Of a stretch of 64,000 nucleotides of DNA, positions 37,141 to 44,774 are shown in pieces. Numbering within the stretch: the stretch's first letter is position 1; the number at the start of each line of letters is the position of its first letter. Source of the stretch: Thalassobacillus devorans MSP14 (GTDB lineage: Bacteria > Bacillota > Bacilli > Bacillales > Halobacillaceae); contig NZ_KI543236.1 of assembly GCF_000496835.1 (NCBI RefSeq), forward strand, positions 888,901 through 952,900, read 5' to 3'. The translations under genes were made by a program, and so were the position numbers. Below the pieces are notes generated by a model. The model did no database searches. It was not told the origin of the DNA and saw only the letters and a list, made by a program, of their open reading frames with translations.

Positions 37141-37425
37141 ATGCGCTCATTGCAAGATGCTGTATATAACTGGTTAACGATCAAGGTAGTGGCAGATCAT
37201 CGTCCGGATGATACTTCTGCAAATGAAACCGCAGATTTCTTTTATGAGATGCTGCAAAGTGATCATCAGGTGAAAGAAATCGAGATCAATCGTGAAGATG
37301 AGTTATACCAGGTCACATGCCACACCTCAGAAGAAGTGCGTAAGCTTCGCTTTCCTTCCGAGCTGATTGAATTGATGCTTGTTCAAATCAAGGACGAACC
37401 TCATAAGTTCAAAAACTATTCATGA
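37141..37425 (+). CDS. Small hypothetical protein after ylaH
   Basis: 94 residues, acidic, soluble, with no signal peptide and no family I recognise. It starts MRSLQDAVYNWLTIKVVADH. ATG 37141 has GGAGAGGTG at good spacing; a GTG at 37132 lies within that site. It probably shares the ylaH transcript. It replaces nothing obvious in the B. subtilis order (ylaH-ylaI). A degenerate hairpin repeat and a terminator follow. Confidence 0.72.
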   Translation: MRSLQDAVYNWLTIKVVADHRPDDTSANETADFFYEMLQSDHQVKEIEINREDELYQVTCHTSEEVRKLRFPSELIELMLVQIKDEPHKFKNYS

Positions 37426-37433
37426 GAATATAG

Positions 37434-37486
37434 AAAAACCTGGCTTGTCGCCAAGTATTTATGGGGATAGCCTTAGTCTTTTCTTA
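37434..37486 (+). repeat. Hairpin repeat H3 (TCGCCA loop family)
   Basis: AACCTGGCTTGTCGCCA, loop AGTATTTA, then TGGGGATAGCCTTAGTCTTT. It has more mismatches than H1 and shares the right flank CTTATACT with it. Confidence 0.6.
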
Positions 37487-37527
37487 TACTAACCCATTAA
37501 CTAAGGTGAACTTTCTTTACGTATAAC

Positions 37528-37563
37528 AAAAGGCTGACCTTGATTAATAGGTCAGCCTCTTTG
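37528..37563. terminator. Terminator between the 37141 gene and ylaI
   Basis: AGGCTGACCT / AGGTCAGCCT with an 8-nt loop. It is flanked by AAA on one side and CTTTGTT on the other, so it can serve both convergent genes. Confidence 0.75.
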
Positions 37564-37577
37564 TTCTTCGTATGGGG

Positions 37578-37781
37578 TCAAGATAAATATTTTTCACTTT
37601 TGCGCTCTTTGTAGATGCGGAAATCACCGGTTGCCAGTCTTTTTTTCGTCTTTTCCCCAATACGTTCATGACAGCTTGGACACATGTAGGTAGTAAGACG
37701 GCGGTTTCTCAGCCGCTTCGCTTGCAGACAATTACTGTCGATGCTGTTTATTTCATCACATATTACGCATTGGACACGCAT
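37578..37781 (-). CDS. ylaI: YlaI-family zinc-ribbon-like protein (DUF2197)
   Basis: 67 residues with two Cys-x-x-Cys pairs: VQCVICDE (residues 3-10) and YMCPSCHERIG (about 32-42). It is probably a small zinc-binding protein. The pattern AKRLRNRRLTTYMC and ATGDFRIY matches B. subtilis YlaI. RBS GAGGTG precedes the ATG. Its function is unknown. Confidence 0.87.
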   Translation of the reverse strand: MRVQCVICDEINSIDSNCLQAKRLRNRRLTTYMCPSCHERIGEKTKKRLATGDFRIYKERKSEKYLS

Positions 37782-37913
37782 AGTTTCACCTCAGATAATC
37801 TTGATAACTATAATAGAAAAAGTATAACATAATCTATGACATGACGCATTTTTCTTATTGCTTCCATTCCACTATGGTTCAGAGTTCTTGTATTTTGCAA
37901 AGGAGGAGTCCGT

Positions 37914-38366
37914 ATGGCGAACCAGGTAGAGCACCTGCTGAATGATACCCAATTTGAACTGCTGCAAAAGGAAACTTTTATGCTGTTGTCAACGTATAGT
38001 CAGGAAAATCAATCACCCATGGTGAATGCCATCAGCTGGGTATATGCGAAAGACAGGCAGTCACTATTGTTCGCGGTTGATAATCGATCAGTCATTGTCA
38101 GGAACATAAACACCTCTCCTAATGTCGTACTGACATTGATTGATGCCGAATCAACGTATTCAATCAAAGGGAGGGCGCTTATTCTTACTGAACGAATCGA
38201 TGAAATTCCGTTGAAACTTGCTAAAATTGAAGTGGCCATTGAAGAGGTAAGGGATGTCATGTTTTATGGAGCAAAAATTTCTAAAGGCCCTGATTATGAT
38301 AAAACCTATGATAAAGAGGCGGCAGCCAAGTTAGACCGCCAAGTGATGACAGCTTTACAGCAATAA
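37914..38366 (+). CDS. Pyridoxamine 5'-phosphate oxidase-family protein
   Basis: 150 residues with a split-barrel flavin-binding fold. The N-terminal strands (FMLLSTYSQENQSPMVNAISWVYAKD) and NTSPNVVLTLID / YSIKGRALIL follow the PPOX-like pattern. It is not PdxH itself, as the substrate-site residues are not recognisable. Flavin, heme or F420 binding cannot be distinguished. RBS AAAGGAGG. Confidence 0.75.
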   Translation: MANQVEHLLNDTQFELLQKETFMLLSTYSQENQSPMVNAISWVYAKDRQSLLFAVDNRSVIVRNINTSPNVVLTLIDAESTYSIKGRALILTERIDEIPLKLAKIEVAIEEVRDVMFYGAKISKGPDYDKTYDKEAAAKLDRQVMTALQQ

Positions 38367-38440
38367 CCAAAAAAATGCTGTTTCAAATGATTTCAATAAG
38401 GGAAGGGTATCTACAGAAGACCAAGAAAGGATGATTTCTT

Positions 38441-38722
38441 TTGAAGAAAAGATGGATTTTTTCAACGGTTGGTGCACTAGGCGCTGGCACTTTAGCTTAT
38501 ATGCTGAAAGATGAAGAACGTCGCGGACAATGGAAAGGAAAAGCACAGTCGCTTTTCTCGAAATCCGAAGGAAGCGATTTACCGGTAGAAGCTGCTGGTA
38601 ATCCGCAGGAAGACAATCATGAAAATACTAAAATGGTATCTGAAGGCTCCCAGTTTGGAGTTCAGTATTATAATGAACTGACGGAAAAAGAACGGGAAAT
38701 ACTTGAAAAAGCAAACAGCTAA
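38441..38722 (+). CDS. Hypothetical protein with N-terminal hydrophobic segment
   Basis: 93 residues, TTG start, AAAGGATG upstream. Residues 5-21 (WIFSTVGALGAGTLAYM) form one membrane segment or signal anchor. The rest is charged and includes EGSQFGVQYYNELTEKERE near the C-terminus. There is no Cys, so it is not a lipoprotein. No family is recognised. The stop codon lies inside a terminator shared with ylaJ. Confidence 0.65.
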   Translation: MKKRWIFSTVGALGAGTLAYMLKDEERRGQWKGKAQSLFSKSEGSDLPVEAAGNPQEDNHENTKMVSEGSQFGVQYYNELTEKEREILEKANS

Positions 38723-38752
38723 ATCCTGAAAAGGATTTAGCTGTTCTTTTTT
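38714..38752. terminator. Terminator overlapping the 3' ends of the 38441 gene and ylaJ
   Basis: Perfect 13-bp stem AACAGCTAAATCC / GGATTTAGCTGTT then CTTTTTT. It includes the stop codon of one gene and the last codons of the other. Confidence 0.85.
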
Positions 38753-39348
38753 CGGTTAAGGTGTTCGTTGGATTGTTCCTCTTCTACTTCATTGAGTTTT
38801 TGTTCCTCTTGTTCCGGAACAGACTCTTTATTTGGATCAGGTTCATCCGCGCGGTCATCATCGATCGGCATTTCTGGCATGTAACGCCCGACAATAGCAC
38901 TTAACTCTTCTGTGACTGCCTGGATTGGATGGCCTTCTCGAAGCTTGTTGCTCAATTGACGGATTCTCTCGGCCCCATCAGCATCAGCGACGACTACCGC
39001 CCGTTTACCGAATGGATCGTGTTTCAAGGATTCACCGACAGAGTATTTGATCGTTCCGACGCGTGATCGGTCAAGTTCTTTATCTACATCAATACCGACA
39101 ACCACATAAGGTCCAAGCACGATTGCCGTAGCGTCATGTACATTCGGGACTTCTGTTGCCAATTTAGCCAGGTGCTCTGCAGCTTGCTGGTTTGTTTTTT
39201 CTTTCTTTTCCATTGGATCGGAATCTTTTACCAATAATGGTTCGGAACCTTCTCCTTCCTGGTGCAGCGTCTCTGGATCTTCACTTTGACATCCGGAAAT
39301 CACCAGTAAAGCGGTTAATAATAATGTAGTAAGGATGGGTTTTTGCAT
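38737..39348 (-). CDS. ylaJ: YhcN/YlaJ-family sporulation lipoprotein
   Basis: 203 residues. Lipobox LVISGC with Cys at about residue 20, a charged linker, then the YhcN/YlaJ domain (about 55-150: LAKLATEVPNVHDATAIVLGPYVVVGIDVD). The tail is Glu-rich. Members are found in the spore or forespore membrane. RBS AGGTGAAC. It is divergent from ylaK, as in B. subtilis. Confidence 0.88.
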   Translation of the reverse strand: MQKPILTTLLLTALLVISGCQSEDPETLHQEGEGSEPLLVKDSDPMEKKEKTNQQAAEHLAKLATEVPNVHDATAIVLGPYVVVGIDVDKELDRSRVGTIKYSVGESLKHDPFGKRAVVVADADGAERIRQLSNKLREGHPIQAVTEELSAIVGRYMPEMPIDDDRADEPDPNKESVPEQEEQKLNEVEEEQSNEHLNRKKNS

Positions 39349-39467
39349 CGTAAGTTCACCTACTTTTTTTACTAGGGTTTGTCAGGTCGTCTATCCTTAT
39401 GCATCCAAACATATAAATGAGGTAAGAACCCTTGGAACCATTCATCCTAATATAGGAGGCGTACCTT

Positions 39468-40790
39468 TTGGAAAAAATCTATGTCCTGGATACCAACGTA
39501 CTGCTGCAGGATCCAAACTCGATTTATACCTTTGAAGATAATGAAGTGATCATACCAGCTGTGGTTTTAGAAGAAGTGGACACGAAAAAAAGAATCATGG
39601 AAGAAATTGGGCGTAACGCAAGGCAGGTGTCCCGCATCATCGACCGGCTGCGCGGAAAAGGCGAATTGCATAAAGGGATTCTGCTTCGTAATGGGGGTAA
39701 ACTAAAAATTGAACTGAATCACCGCTCGTATCAGAAGATGGAAGAAATATTTGTAGAAAAAACGAATGATAACCGGATACTCGCGGTTGCCCACAACCTC
39801 CACGAAGAAGAAAAACAAAAGAAAAATGGAAAGCAGGTTATCTTAGTGTCAAAGGATATGCTGATGCGGGTGAAAGCGGACGCTATGGGCATTCCAGCGG
39901 AAGACTATTTGAATGAGCGGGCGATCCACAAAGATGAAATTTATGCAGGTTTCGTAGAACTGTATGCAAGTAAGGAAACGCTGGATCGTTTTTATAAGGA
40001 AAGTCAACTGGCGATTCAGGAATTGACGCTTTCCTATTATCCTAACCAATTTTTTATTATCAAAAACCGAGCGAACCCTTCCCAGTCAGCGATGGGGATT
40101 GTCGATCACAACGGAGTGTTGAAACCTTGTAAATTTTCAAATGAACATGTATGGGGGATTAAACCGAGGAATGCCCAGCAGGTGATGGCACTTGAATTGC
40201 TGTTAAGAAGGGATATCCCACTGGTGACATTGACAGGGAAAGCGGGGACAGGAAAAACCTTACTGGCACTTGCAGCCGGGTTGATGCAAATCGAAGACCT
40301 CGGACTTTATAAAAAGATGCTCGTTGCGCGCCCGATTGTACCGCTTGGTAAAGACCTTGGCTATTTGCCGGGAGAGAAAGATGAAAAGCTGAGACCGTGG
40401 GTTCAACCGATTTATGACAACCTGGAACATTTGTTCAACGTTAAAAAGCCGGGAGAATTGGATGGTATCCTGTCAGGGCTTGGCTCTATCCAGGTCGAAG
40501 CCCTTACTTATATCCGCGGGAGAAGCATACCGGATCAGCTGATATTGATTGATGAGGCACAGAACCTCACCAGACATGAAGTGAAGACGATTCTGACGAG
40601 GATTGGGGAAGGCAGCAAGATCGTACTTTTGGGGGACACCCAGCAAATCGATCATCCTTATCTGGATGAATATAACAATGGTCTCATGCACGTAGTTGAA
40701 AAATTCAAACACCATACGTTGAGCGGGCATGTGAAGCTTATCAAAGGAGAACGTTCGCCGCTGGCCCAACTTGCAGCCGACTATTTGTAA
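39468..40790 (+). CDS. ylaK: PhoH2: PIN domain-PhoH ATPase (YlaK)
   Basis: 440 residues. The N-terminal PIN nuclease domain (1-135) has acidic residues in VLDTNVLLQDP and VDTKKRI. The C-terminal PhoH-type P-loop ATPase has Walker A GKAGTGKTLLA (about 258) and Walker B LILIDEAQN (about 355). PhoH2 proteins of other bacteria act as sequence-specific RNA helicase/RNases. The TTG start follows AGGAGG. The position after ylaJ is conserved. Confidence 0.92.
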   Translation: MEKIYVLDTNVLLQDPNSIYTFEDNEVIIPAVVLEEVDTKKRIMEEIGRNARQVSRIIDRLRGKGELHKGILLRNGGKLKIELNHRSYQKMEEIFVEKTNDNRILAVAHNLHEEEKQKKNGKQVILVSKDMLMRVKADAMGIPAEDYLNERAIHKDEIYAGFVELYASKETLDRFYKESQLAIQELTLSYYPNQFFIIKNRANPSQSAMGIVDHNGVLKPCKFSNEHVWGIKPRNAQQVMALELLLRRDIPLVTLTGKAGTGKTLLALAAGLMQIEDLGLYKKMLVARPIVPLGKDLGYLPGEKDEKLRPWVQPIYDNLEHLFNVKKPGELDGILSGLGSIQVEALTYIRGRSIPDQLILIDEAQNLTRHEVKTILTRIGEGSKIVLLGDTQQIDHPYLDEYNNGLMHVVEKFKHHTLSGHVKLIKGERSPLAQLAADYL

Positions 40791-40798
40791 AGTGCTGC

Positions 40799-40850
40799 AA
40801 AAAAAAGCTGACTGGGAGGATGTCCAGCATACCTGCCCAGCCAGCTTTTT
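40799..40850. terminator. Terminator between ylaK and ylaL
   Basis: AAAAAAGCTGACTGGG pairs with CCCAGCCAGCTTTTT across a 20-nt loop. It is usable from both sides. Confidence 0.8.
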
Positions 40851-40862
40851 CGCATTACGTAG

Positions 40863-41351
40863 TTAACGGAAAATGATTTTTTTAACGCCTTTGATCGGTT
40901 CATCTTTATTACTGGCATCTTCCCAATATAGATGAAGCGGACCATCCTCTTTCAAAGGGCGGCCTTCTACTGAAAATAACGCAAGTGCCTGACGCATCTG
41001 TTCCACAGTCACTTCCACATCACCATGAGTCGTTTCTAATGTCACGCCGCTTAGGTCATTGGCAGGCTCGCTTGTAGAGATAAAAGGTTTTAAATCCATT
41101 AAATATGTCTCTTTTAGGATTTTTTCTCTCTCAAAACGGGAAATACTTCTATTAACTGGCGGATCGATCTTTTGTTGATAAATCTCCCGGTCCCACCGCA
41201 TGGAAGCCTTCTGGAGTTCATCCTCTTCTTCCTGTTCCTTTTCGCCGGTCCCGAAAGCTTCATCATAGGTTACTTTGCGGTCATCAAAGATCCACACGGT
41301 CGGATCAAGGGTAATTGGGTATTTTACATTTCCTGCTATTTGAACAATCAT
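40863..41351 (-). CDS. ylaL: YlaL family protein
   Basis: 162 residues, soluble. The conserved opening IVQIAGNVKYPITLDPTVWIFDDRK and the ending LKEDGPLHLYWED match B. subtilis YlaL. Its function is unknown. The start at 41351 is 8 nt from AAAGGTGG; a GTG twelve bases upstream overlaps the site. Divergent from glsA. Confidence 0.84.
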   Translation of the reverse strand: MIVQIAGNVKYPITLDPTVWIFDDRKVTYDEAFGTGEKEQEEEDELQKASMRWDREIYQQKIDPPVNRSISRFEREKILKETYLMDLKPFISTSEPANDLSGVTLETTHGDVEVTVEQMRQALALFSVEGRPLKEDGPLHLYWEDASNKDEPIKGVKKIIFR

Positions 41352-41437
41352 GGCAAGGGCCACCTTTCAATAAAATAATCACCATAATTCAGAATAGCAA
41401 AAAATCGCAATCATTGCACCCGAAGGAGGTCATTTAA

Positions 41438-42370
41438 GTGGCAAAAAACTTGACGAAAGAAACACTGGAAGATTGGTTAGAAAACGTAAGGCCGCTCGCG
41501 CATGACGGGAAAGTGGCTGATTATATCCCAGCGCTTGCCAAACAGGATCCAGAGGAGCTAGCTGTAGCGGTATATGATCTGGACGGGGAGTGTATCAGCG
41601 CAGGCAACCTGGAATGTTGTTTCACACTCCAAAGTATTTCAAAGGTAATCTCGCTTGCACTGGCACTGATGGATAATGGGGAAGACTTTGTTTTCGACCG
41701 AGTCGGGATGGAACCGACAGGAGACCCTTTCCATTCCATCTATCGTCTGGAGCAGCATGCCCCATCTAAGCCATTAAACCCTATGATCAATGCCGGAGCC
41801 CTGGCTGTAACCAATATGATCCATGGAGCTACCCCGGATGAGAAGGTGGGCAGGCTACTCAGCTTTATTCATGAAATGACGGACGATCAGTCGATCCGGT
41901 ACAACGAAGAAGTTGCCGAATCCGAGTTCAAAACCGCTTACCTGAACCGGTCGCTCAGTTATTACATGAAGCAGCACGGGGTAATCGAAGGCAGTGTAGA
42001 GGACACATTGGACGCTTATACGAAGCAATGTGCTATCGAGGTCAACATCCAGCACCTGGCACGTATTGGCGCTATATTTGCTAATGAAGGAAAAGATCTC
42101 GACTCGGGGAGACAGATTCTCCCAAGACACTTAGCGCGTATATGTAAAACTTTTATGGTGACATGTGGCATGTATGATGCATCCGGTTCCTTTGCCATAC
42201 GCGTAGGTATACCTGCAAAAAGCGGCGTATCAGGAGCTGTAGTCGGAGCGGTTAATGGCTATGGCGGCATTGCCGTCTACGGGGCAGCCCTTGATGAGAA
42301 AGGGAACAGCGTTGTCGGACTGAAACTTCTGGAACTTCTCGCCAACCGTTATGATTTATCCATTTTTTAA
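41438..42370 (+). CDS. glsA: Glutaminase
   Basis: 310 residues of a serine-dependent beta-lactamase-like glutaminase that yields glutamate and ammonia. The catalytic Ser-x-x-Lys is in FTLQSISKVIS (about residue 65), PMINAGALAV follows (about 111) and the late MVTCGMYDASGSFA and KSGVSGAVVG segments are conserved. The GTG start follows AAGGAGG. It is YlaM (glsA2) by position. No ordinary terminator was seen; repeat R2 begins about 39 bp downstream. Confidence 0.93.
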   Translation: MAKNLTKETLEDWLENVRPLAHDGKVADYIPALAKQDPEELAVAVYDLDGECISAGNLECCFTLQSISKVISLALALMDNGEDFVFDRVGMEPTGDPFHSIYRLEQHAPSKPLNPMINAGALAVTNMIHGATPDEKVGRLLSFIHEMTDDQSIRYNEEVAESEFKTAYLNRSLSYYMKQHGVIEGSVEDTLDAYTKQCAIEVNIQHLARIGAIFANEGKDLDSGRQILPRHLARICKTFMVTCGMYDASGSFAIRVGIPAKSGVSGAVVGAVNGYGGIAVYGAALDEKGNSVVGLKLLELLANRYDLSIF

Positions 42371-42408
42371 ACTTGGCTGACCAAATTGCCTTTAGTTCTA
42401 TTGATTTT

Positions 42409-42927
42409 CAGTAATAGCTCCCAATAGCTGAAGACTCAGTTTCGAGATGGTTGGGGCCGTTACCATGAGCGGAATGGAATGGTCCGGGAAACAACTCGCT
42501 TTCCTGCGGGGGACCTGGCAAGCTTCCTCGGGCTAAAGCCCTGCGGGATCTTGCCTAGACCCTTCTCCCGCGGGAGTCTCGCCGTTTCCCTCCCCATCCA
42601 GCCAGTTTTGTATTAAACGGACCCTTCACAAAGAGAAAGAATGTAGCTGAAATCTTCATCCTGAGGCATTTTACAAAGGATGAGAGGCATTAAAATCTTC
42701 AATCATAGGACAGTTTTCTTCGGCTGATTTTGAGAACTTCCCACGGCAAGGGGGCGTAGGGAAACGGTGAGACTCCTGTGGGAGCTGAGTGATAGATGAG
42801 GCCCCGCAAGGCGAAGCCTGAGGAGACTCAGCACACGCCCACGGAAAGCGAATCGTTTCCCGCAGCCCCTTACCTCCATCAATATCTCGAAATCGAGTCT
42901 TCCACAATTCGGCCAAATAGGTGAATA
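42409..42927 (-). repeat. Palindromic repeat element copy R2 (complete, Y end left, X end right)
   Basis: 519 bp. The Y end is CAGTAATAGCTCCCAATAGC followed by TGAAGACTCAGTTTCGAGAT. The X end is ATCTCGAAATCGAGTCTTCC followed by ACAATTCGGCC...GTGAATA. The reversed GC module is at about 42481-42594, the spacer at 42595-42745 and the forward module at 42746-42870. The CATAAGCAG hairpin of R1 is missing. The remaining gap to ylaN (42928-43139) holds only a weak promoter-like TTGACT at 43018. Confidence 0.85.
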
Positions 42928-43139
42928 AGCCATTGTATAAGACAACAGCACTTTTATAAGCGCCATCAAACTAAAAGCATGAGGTGGTAAAAACGAGACT
43001 CCCCGTAAATTTTCCCCTTGACTCATTTATTACAGAATAGTAATTGTATGTTGTAATGGTGAAAATATATCTTATGTTGCAATTTATCGGGACAGACGAT
43101 AATATATTAAATAGAAGTCTGTTATTGGAGGGGATGTTG

Positions 43140-43421
43140 ATGTTATCTGATCTGGCTGTGGATCATCGCGAAAAAGCCTATGCCCTTCTCAAGGCTGATG
43201 CAGATAAGATCTTAAAGTTAATCAAGGTTCAAATGGATAATTTGACCATGCCACAGTGTCCGCTATATGAAGAGGTTTTAGATACACAAATGTTCGGGTT
43301 ATCCCGTGAAATCGATTTCGCGGTACGCCTTAACCTGGTTACCGAGGAAGAAGGCAAAGCCTTGCTGGATAACTTGGAACAACAGTTGAATGTATTACAT
43401 GAAGCTGCACAGAAATCTTGA
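43140..43421 (+). CDS. ylaN: YlaN family protein (iron/Fur-related)
   Basis: 93 residues, the same length as B. subtilis YlaN. The middle, [20 protein letters not shown] and [16 protein letters not shown], is almost invariant in the family. YlaN is small and helical, and has been linked to iron homeostasis through Fur. ATG 43140 is 8 nt from GGAGG, whereas ATG 43134 is only 2 nt away. The gene precedes ftsW, as in B. subtilis. Confidence 0.92.
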   Translation: MLSDLAVDHREKAYALLKADADKILKLIKVQMDNLTMPQCPLYEEVLDTQMFGLSREIDFAVRLNLVTEEEGKALLDNLEQQLNVLHEAAQKS

Positions 43422-43429
43422 TATATAAG

Positions 43430-43469
43430 CTCAAATTGCGACAGCTAATGTTGTAATTTGGGTTTTTTT
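43430..43469 (+). terminator. Terminator of ylaN
   Basis: CTCAAATTGCGACA pairs (with G-U) to TGTTGTAATTTGGG, then seven Ts. Confidence 0.8.
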
Positions 43470-43571
43470 ATATCATTCACAGTCACTGCGAAAGAACAAA
43501 TATAAAATTACTTATGGTGTAAAGAAGGATTTTTACGACGAATCTAGTAAAATATTATAGAGGGATGAAAC

Positions 43572-44774
43572 ATGATGCGACAAAAATTGAAAAATATCGA
43601 CTTTACCTTATTTATTATTCCTATTCTGCTGACGGGCTTTGGCGCTGTAATGATTTACAGTGCCAGCATGGTTTATGCCCCGGTAGTACTGGACACTTCA
43701 AGTTACCACTTTTTGAAGAAGCAGCTGATGTGGGGGACAATGGGACTCATGGTCATGATGTTTTTTACCATATTTCCATATCGCCATCTGCAAAGAATGA
43801 CCAAAATAATTGTCTTAGCGATGATTGCCCTGTTAGGGGGGCTGTTCTTATTCGGGAAAAATGTTAACAATTCTGTTTCCTGGTATGACCTGGGAGTGAT
43901 GAGCTTCCAGCCGGCTGAATTTGTAAAAATAGGCCTGATCATATACTTGTCTTCCGTTTATGCCAAGAAACAGCAGTATATTGGTGAGTTTGGCAGGGCT
44001 GTAATTCCCCCGTTGATTTTGACAAGCTTGATCCTCGGTCTTATTCTTCTTCAGCCTGACATTGGGACAGCGGCGATTATCGGATTGATTGCCAGTTTCG
44101 TTATCGCAAGCTCCGGTATCAAAGGGAAACATATCGCTCTTTTGGTCGGTGTTACATTTGCATTCATCCTTGTGGCTGCCCCTCAGATGGTAACGGAAGA
44201 ACGCCTGGCGAGATTTTCGGGTGCCTTCAGCCCATTCGAAACGCCGGATGGAGATGGCTACCACCTGATCCAATCCTATGTAGCAATCGGCACAGGAGGC
44301 CTTTTCGGGGAAGGGCTGGGGCAGGGAGTTCAAAAACTTGGCTACCTCCCTGAACCACATACTGACTTTATTATGGCCGTCATCGCAGAGGAATTAGGGT
44401 TTATCGGTGTAATCATTGTTGTGGGATTAATAGGCGGATTGGTGTTACGGGGGTTGTACATATCCAGACGGTGCAAGGATACTTTTGGGGCACTGCTCGC
44501 CCTGGGTATTTCCGCAATGATTGGCATCCAGGCATTCATCAACCTGGGGGCCATGTCAGGGATGCTCCCCATCACTGGTGTCCCCCTGCCTTTTGTCAGC
44601 TATGGAGGTTCCTCGCTGGTAATCATGATGATTTCAGTCGGTATATTGAATAATGTCGCACTTACAGTCAGGGTAAAAGAAGAGCAGAACACTACAGCCC
44701 GGCAGCCATTACCAGTGAATGAAAGTAATCAAAACACCAGCAATCAACTAGAACGACAAGGAGTGAGGTCATGA
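43572..44774 (+). CDS. ftsW: Peptidoglycan glycosyltransferase FtsW (SEDS)
   Basis: 400 residues with about ten membrane helices. It polymerises lipid II at the division septum together with a class B PBP. The signature segments KQLMWGTMGL, VNNSVSWYDLGVMSFQPAEFVKIGLI (the catalytic Asp follows in the large loop) and ITGVPLPFVSYGGSSL are present. The soluble tail is Gln/Asn-rich. The last four bases overlap the start of pycA (ATGA), indicating coupling. Confidence 0.93.
   Translation: MMRQKLKNIDFTLFIIPILLTGFGAVMIYSASMVYAPVVLDTSSYHFLKKQLMWGTMGLMVMMFFTIFPYRHLQRMTKIIVLAMIALLGGLFLFGKNVNNSVSWYDLGVMSFQPAEFVKIGLIIYLSSVYAKKQQYIGEFGRAVIPPLILTSLILGLILLQPDIGTAAIIGLIASFVIASSGIKGKHIALLVGVTFAFILVAAPQMVTEERLARFSGAFSPFETPDGDGYHLIQSYVAIGTGGLFGEGLGQGVQKLGYLPEPHTDFIMAVIAEELGFIGVIIVVGLIGGLVLRGLYISRRCKDTFGALLALGISAMIGIQAFINLGAMSGMLPITGVPLPFVSYGGSSLVIMMISVGILNNVALTVRVKEEQNTTARQPLPVNESNQNTSNQLERQGVRS

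Noticed and set aside
43848-44360. 170-codon minus-strand ORF inside ftsW
   Set aside because: Antisense shadow. The composition is Gln/Arg-rich with no domain, and FtsW is unmistakable on the other strand.
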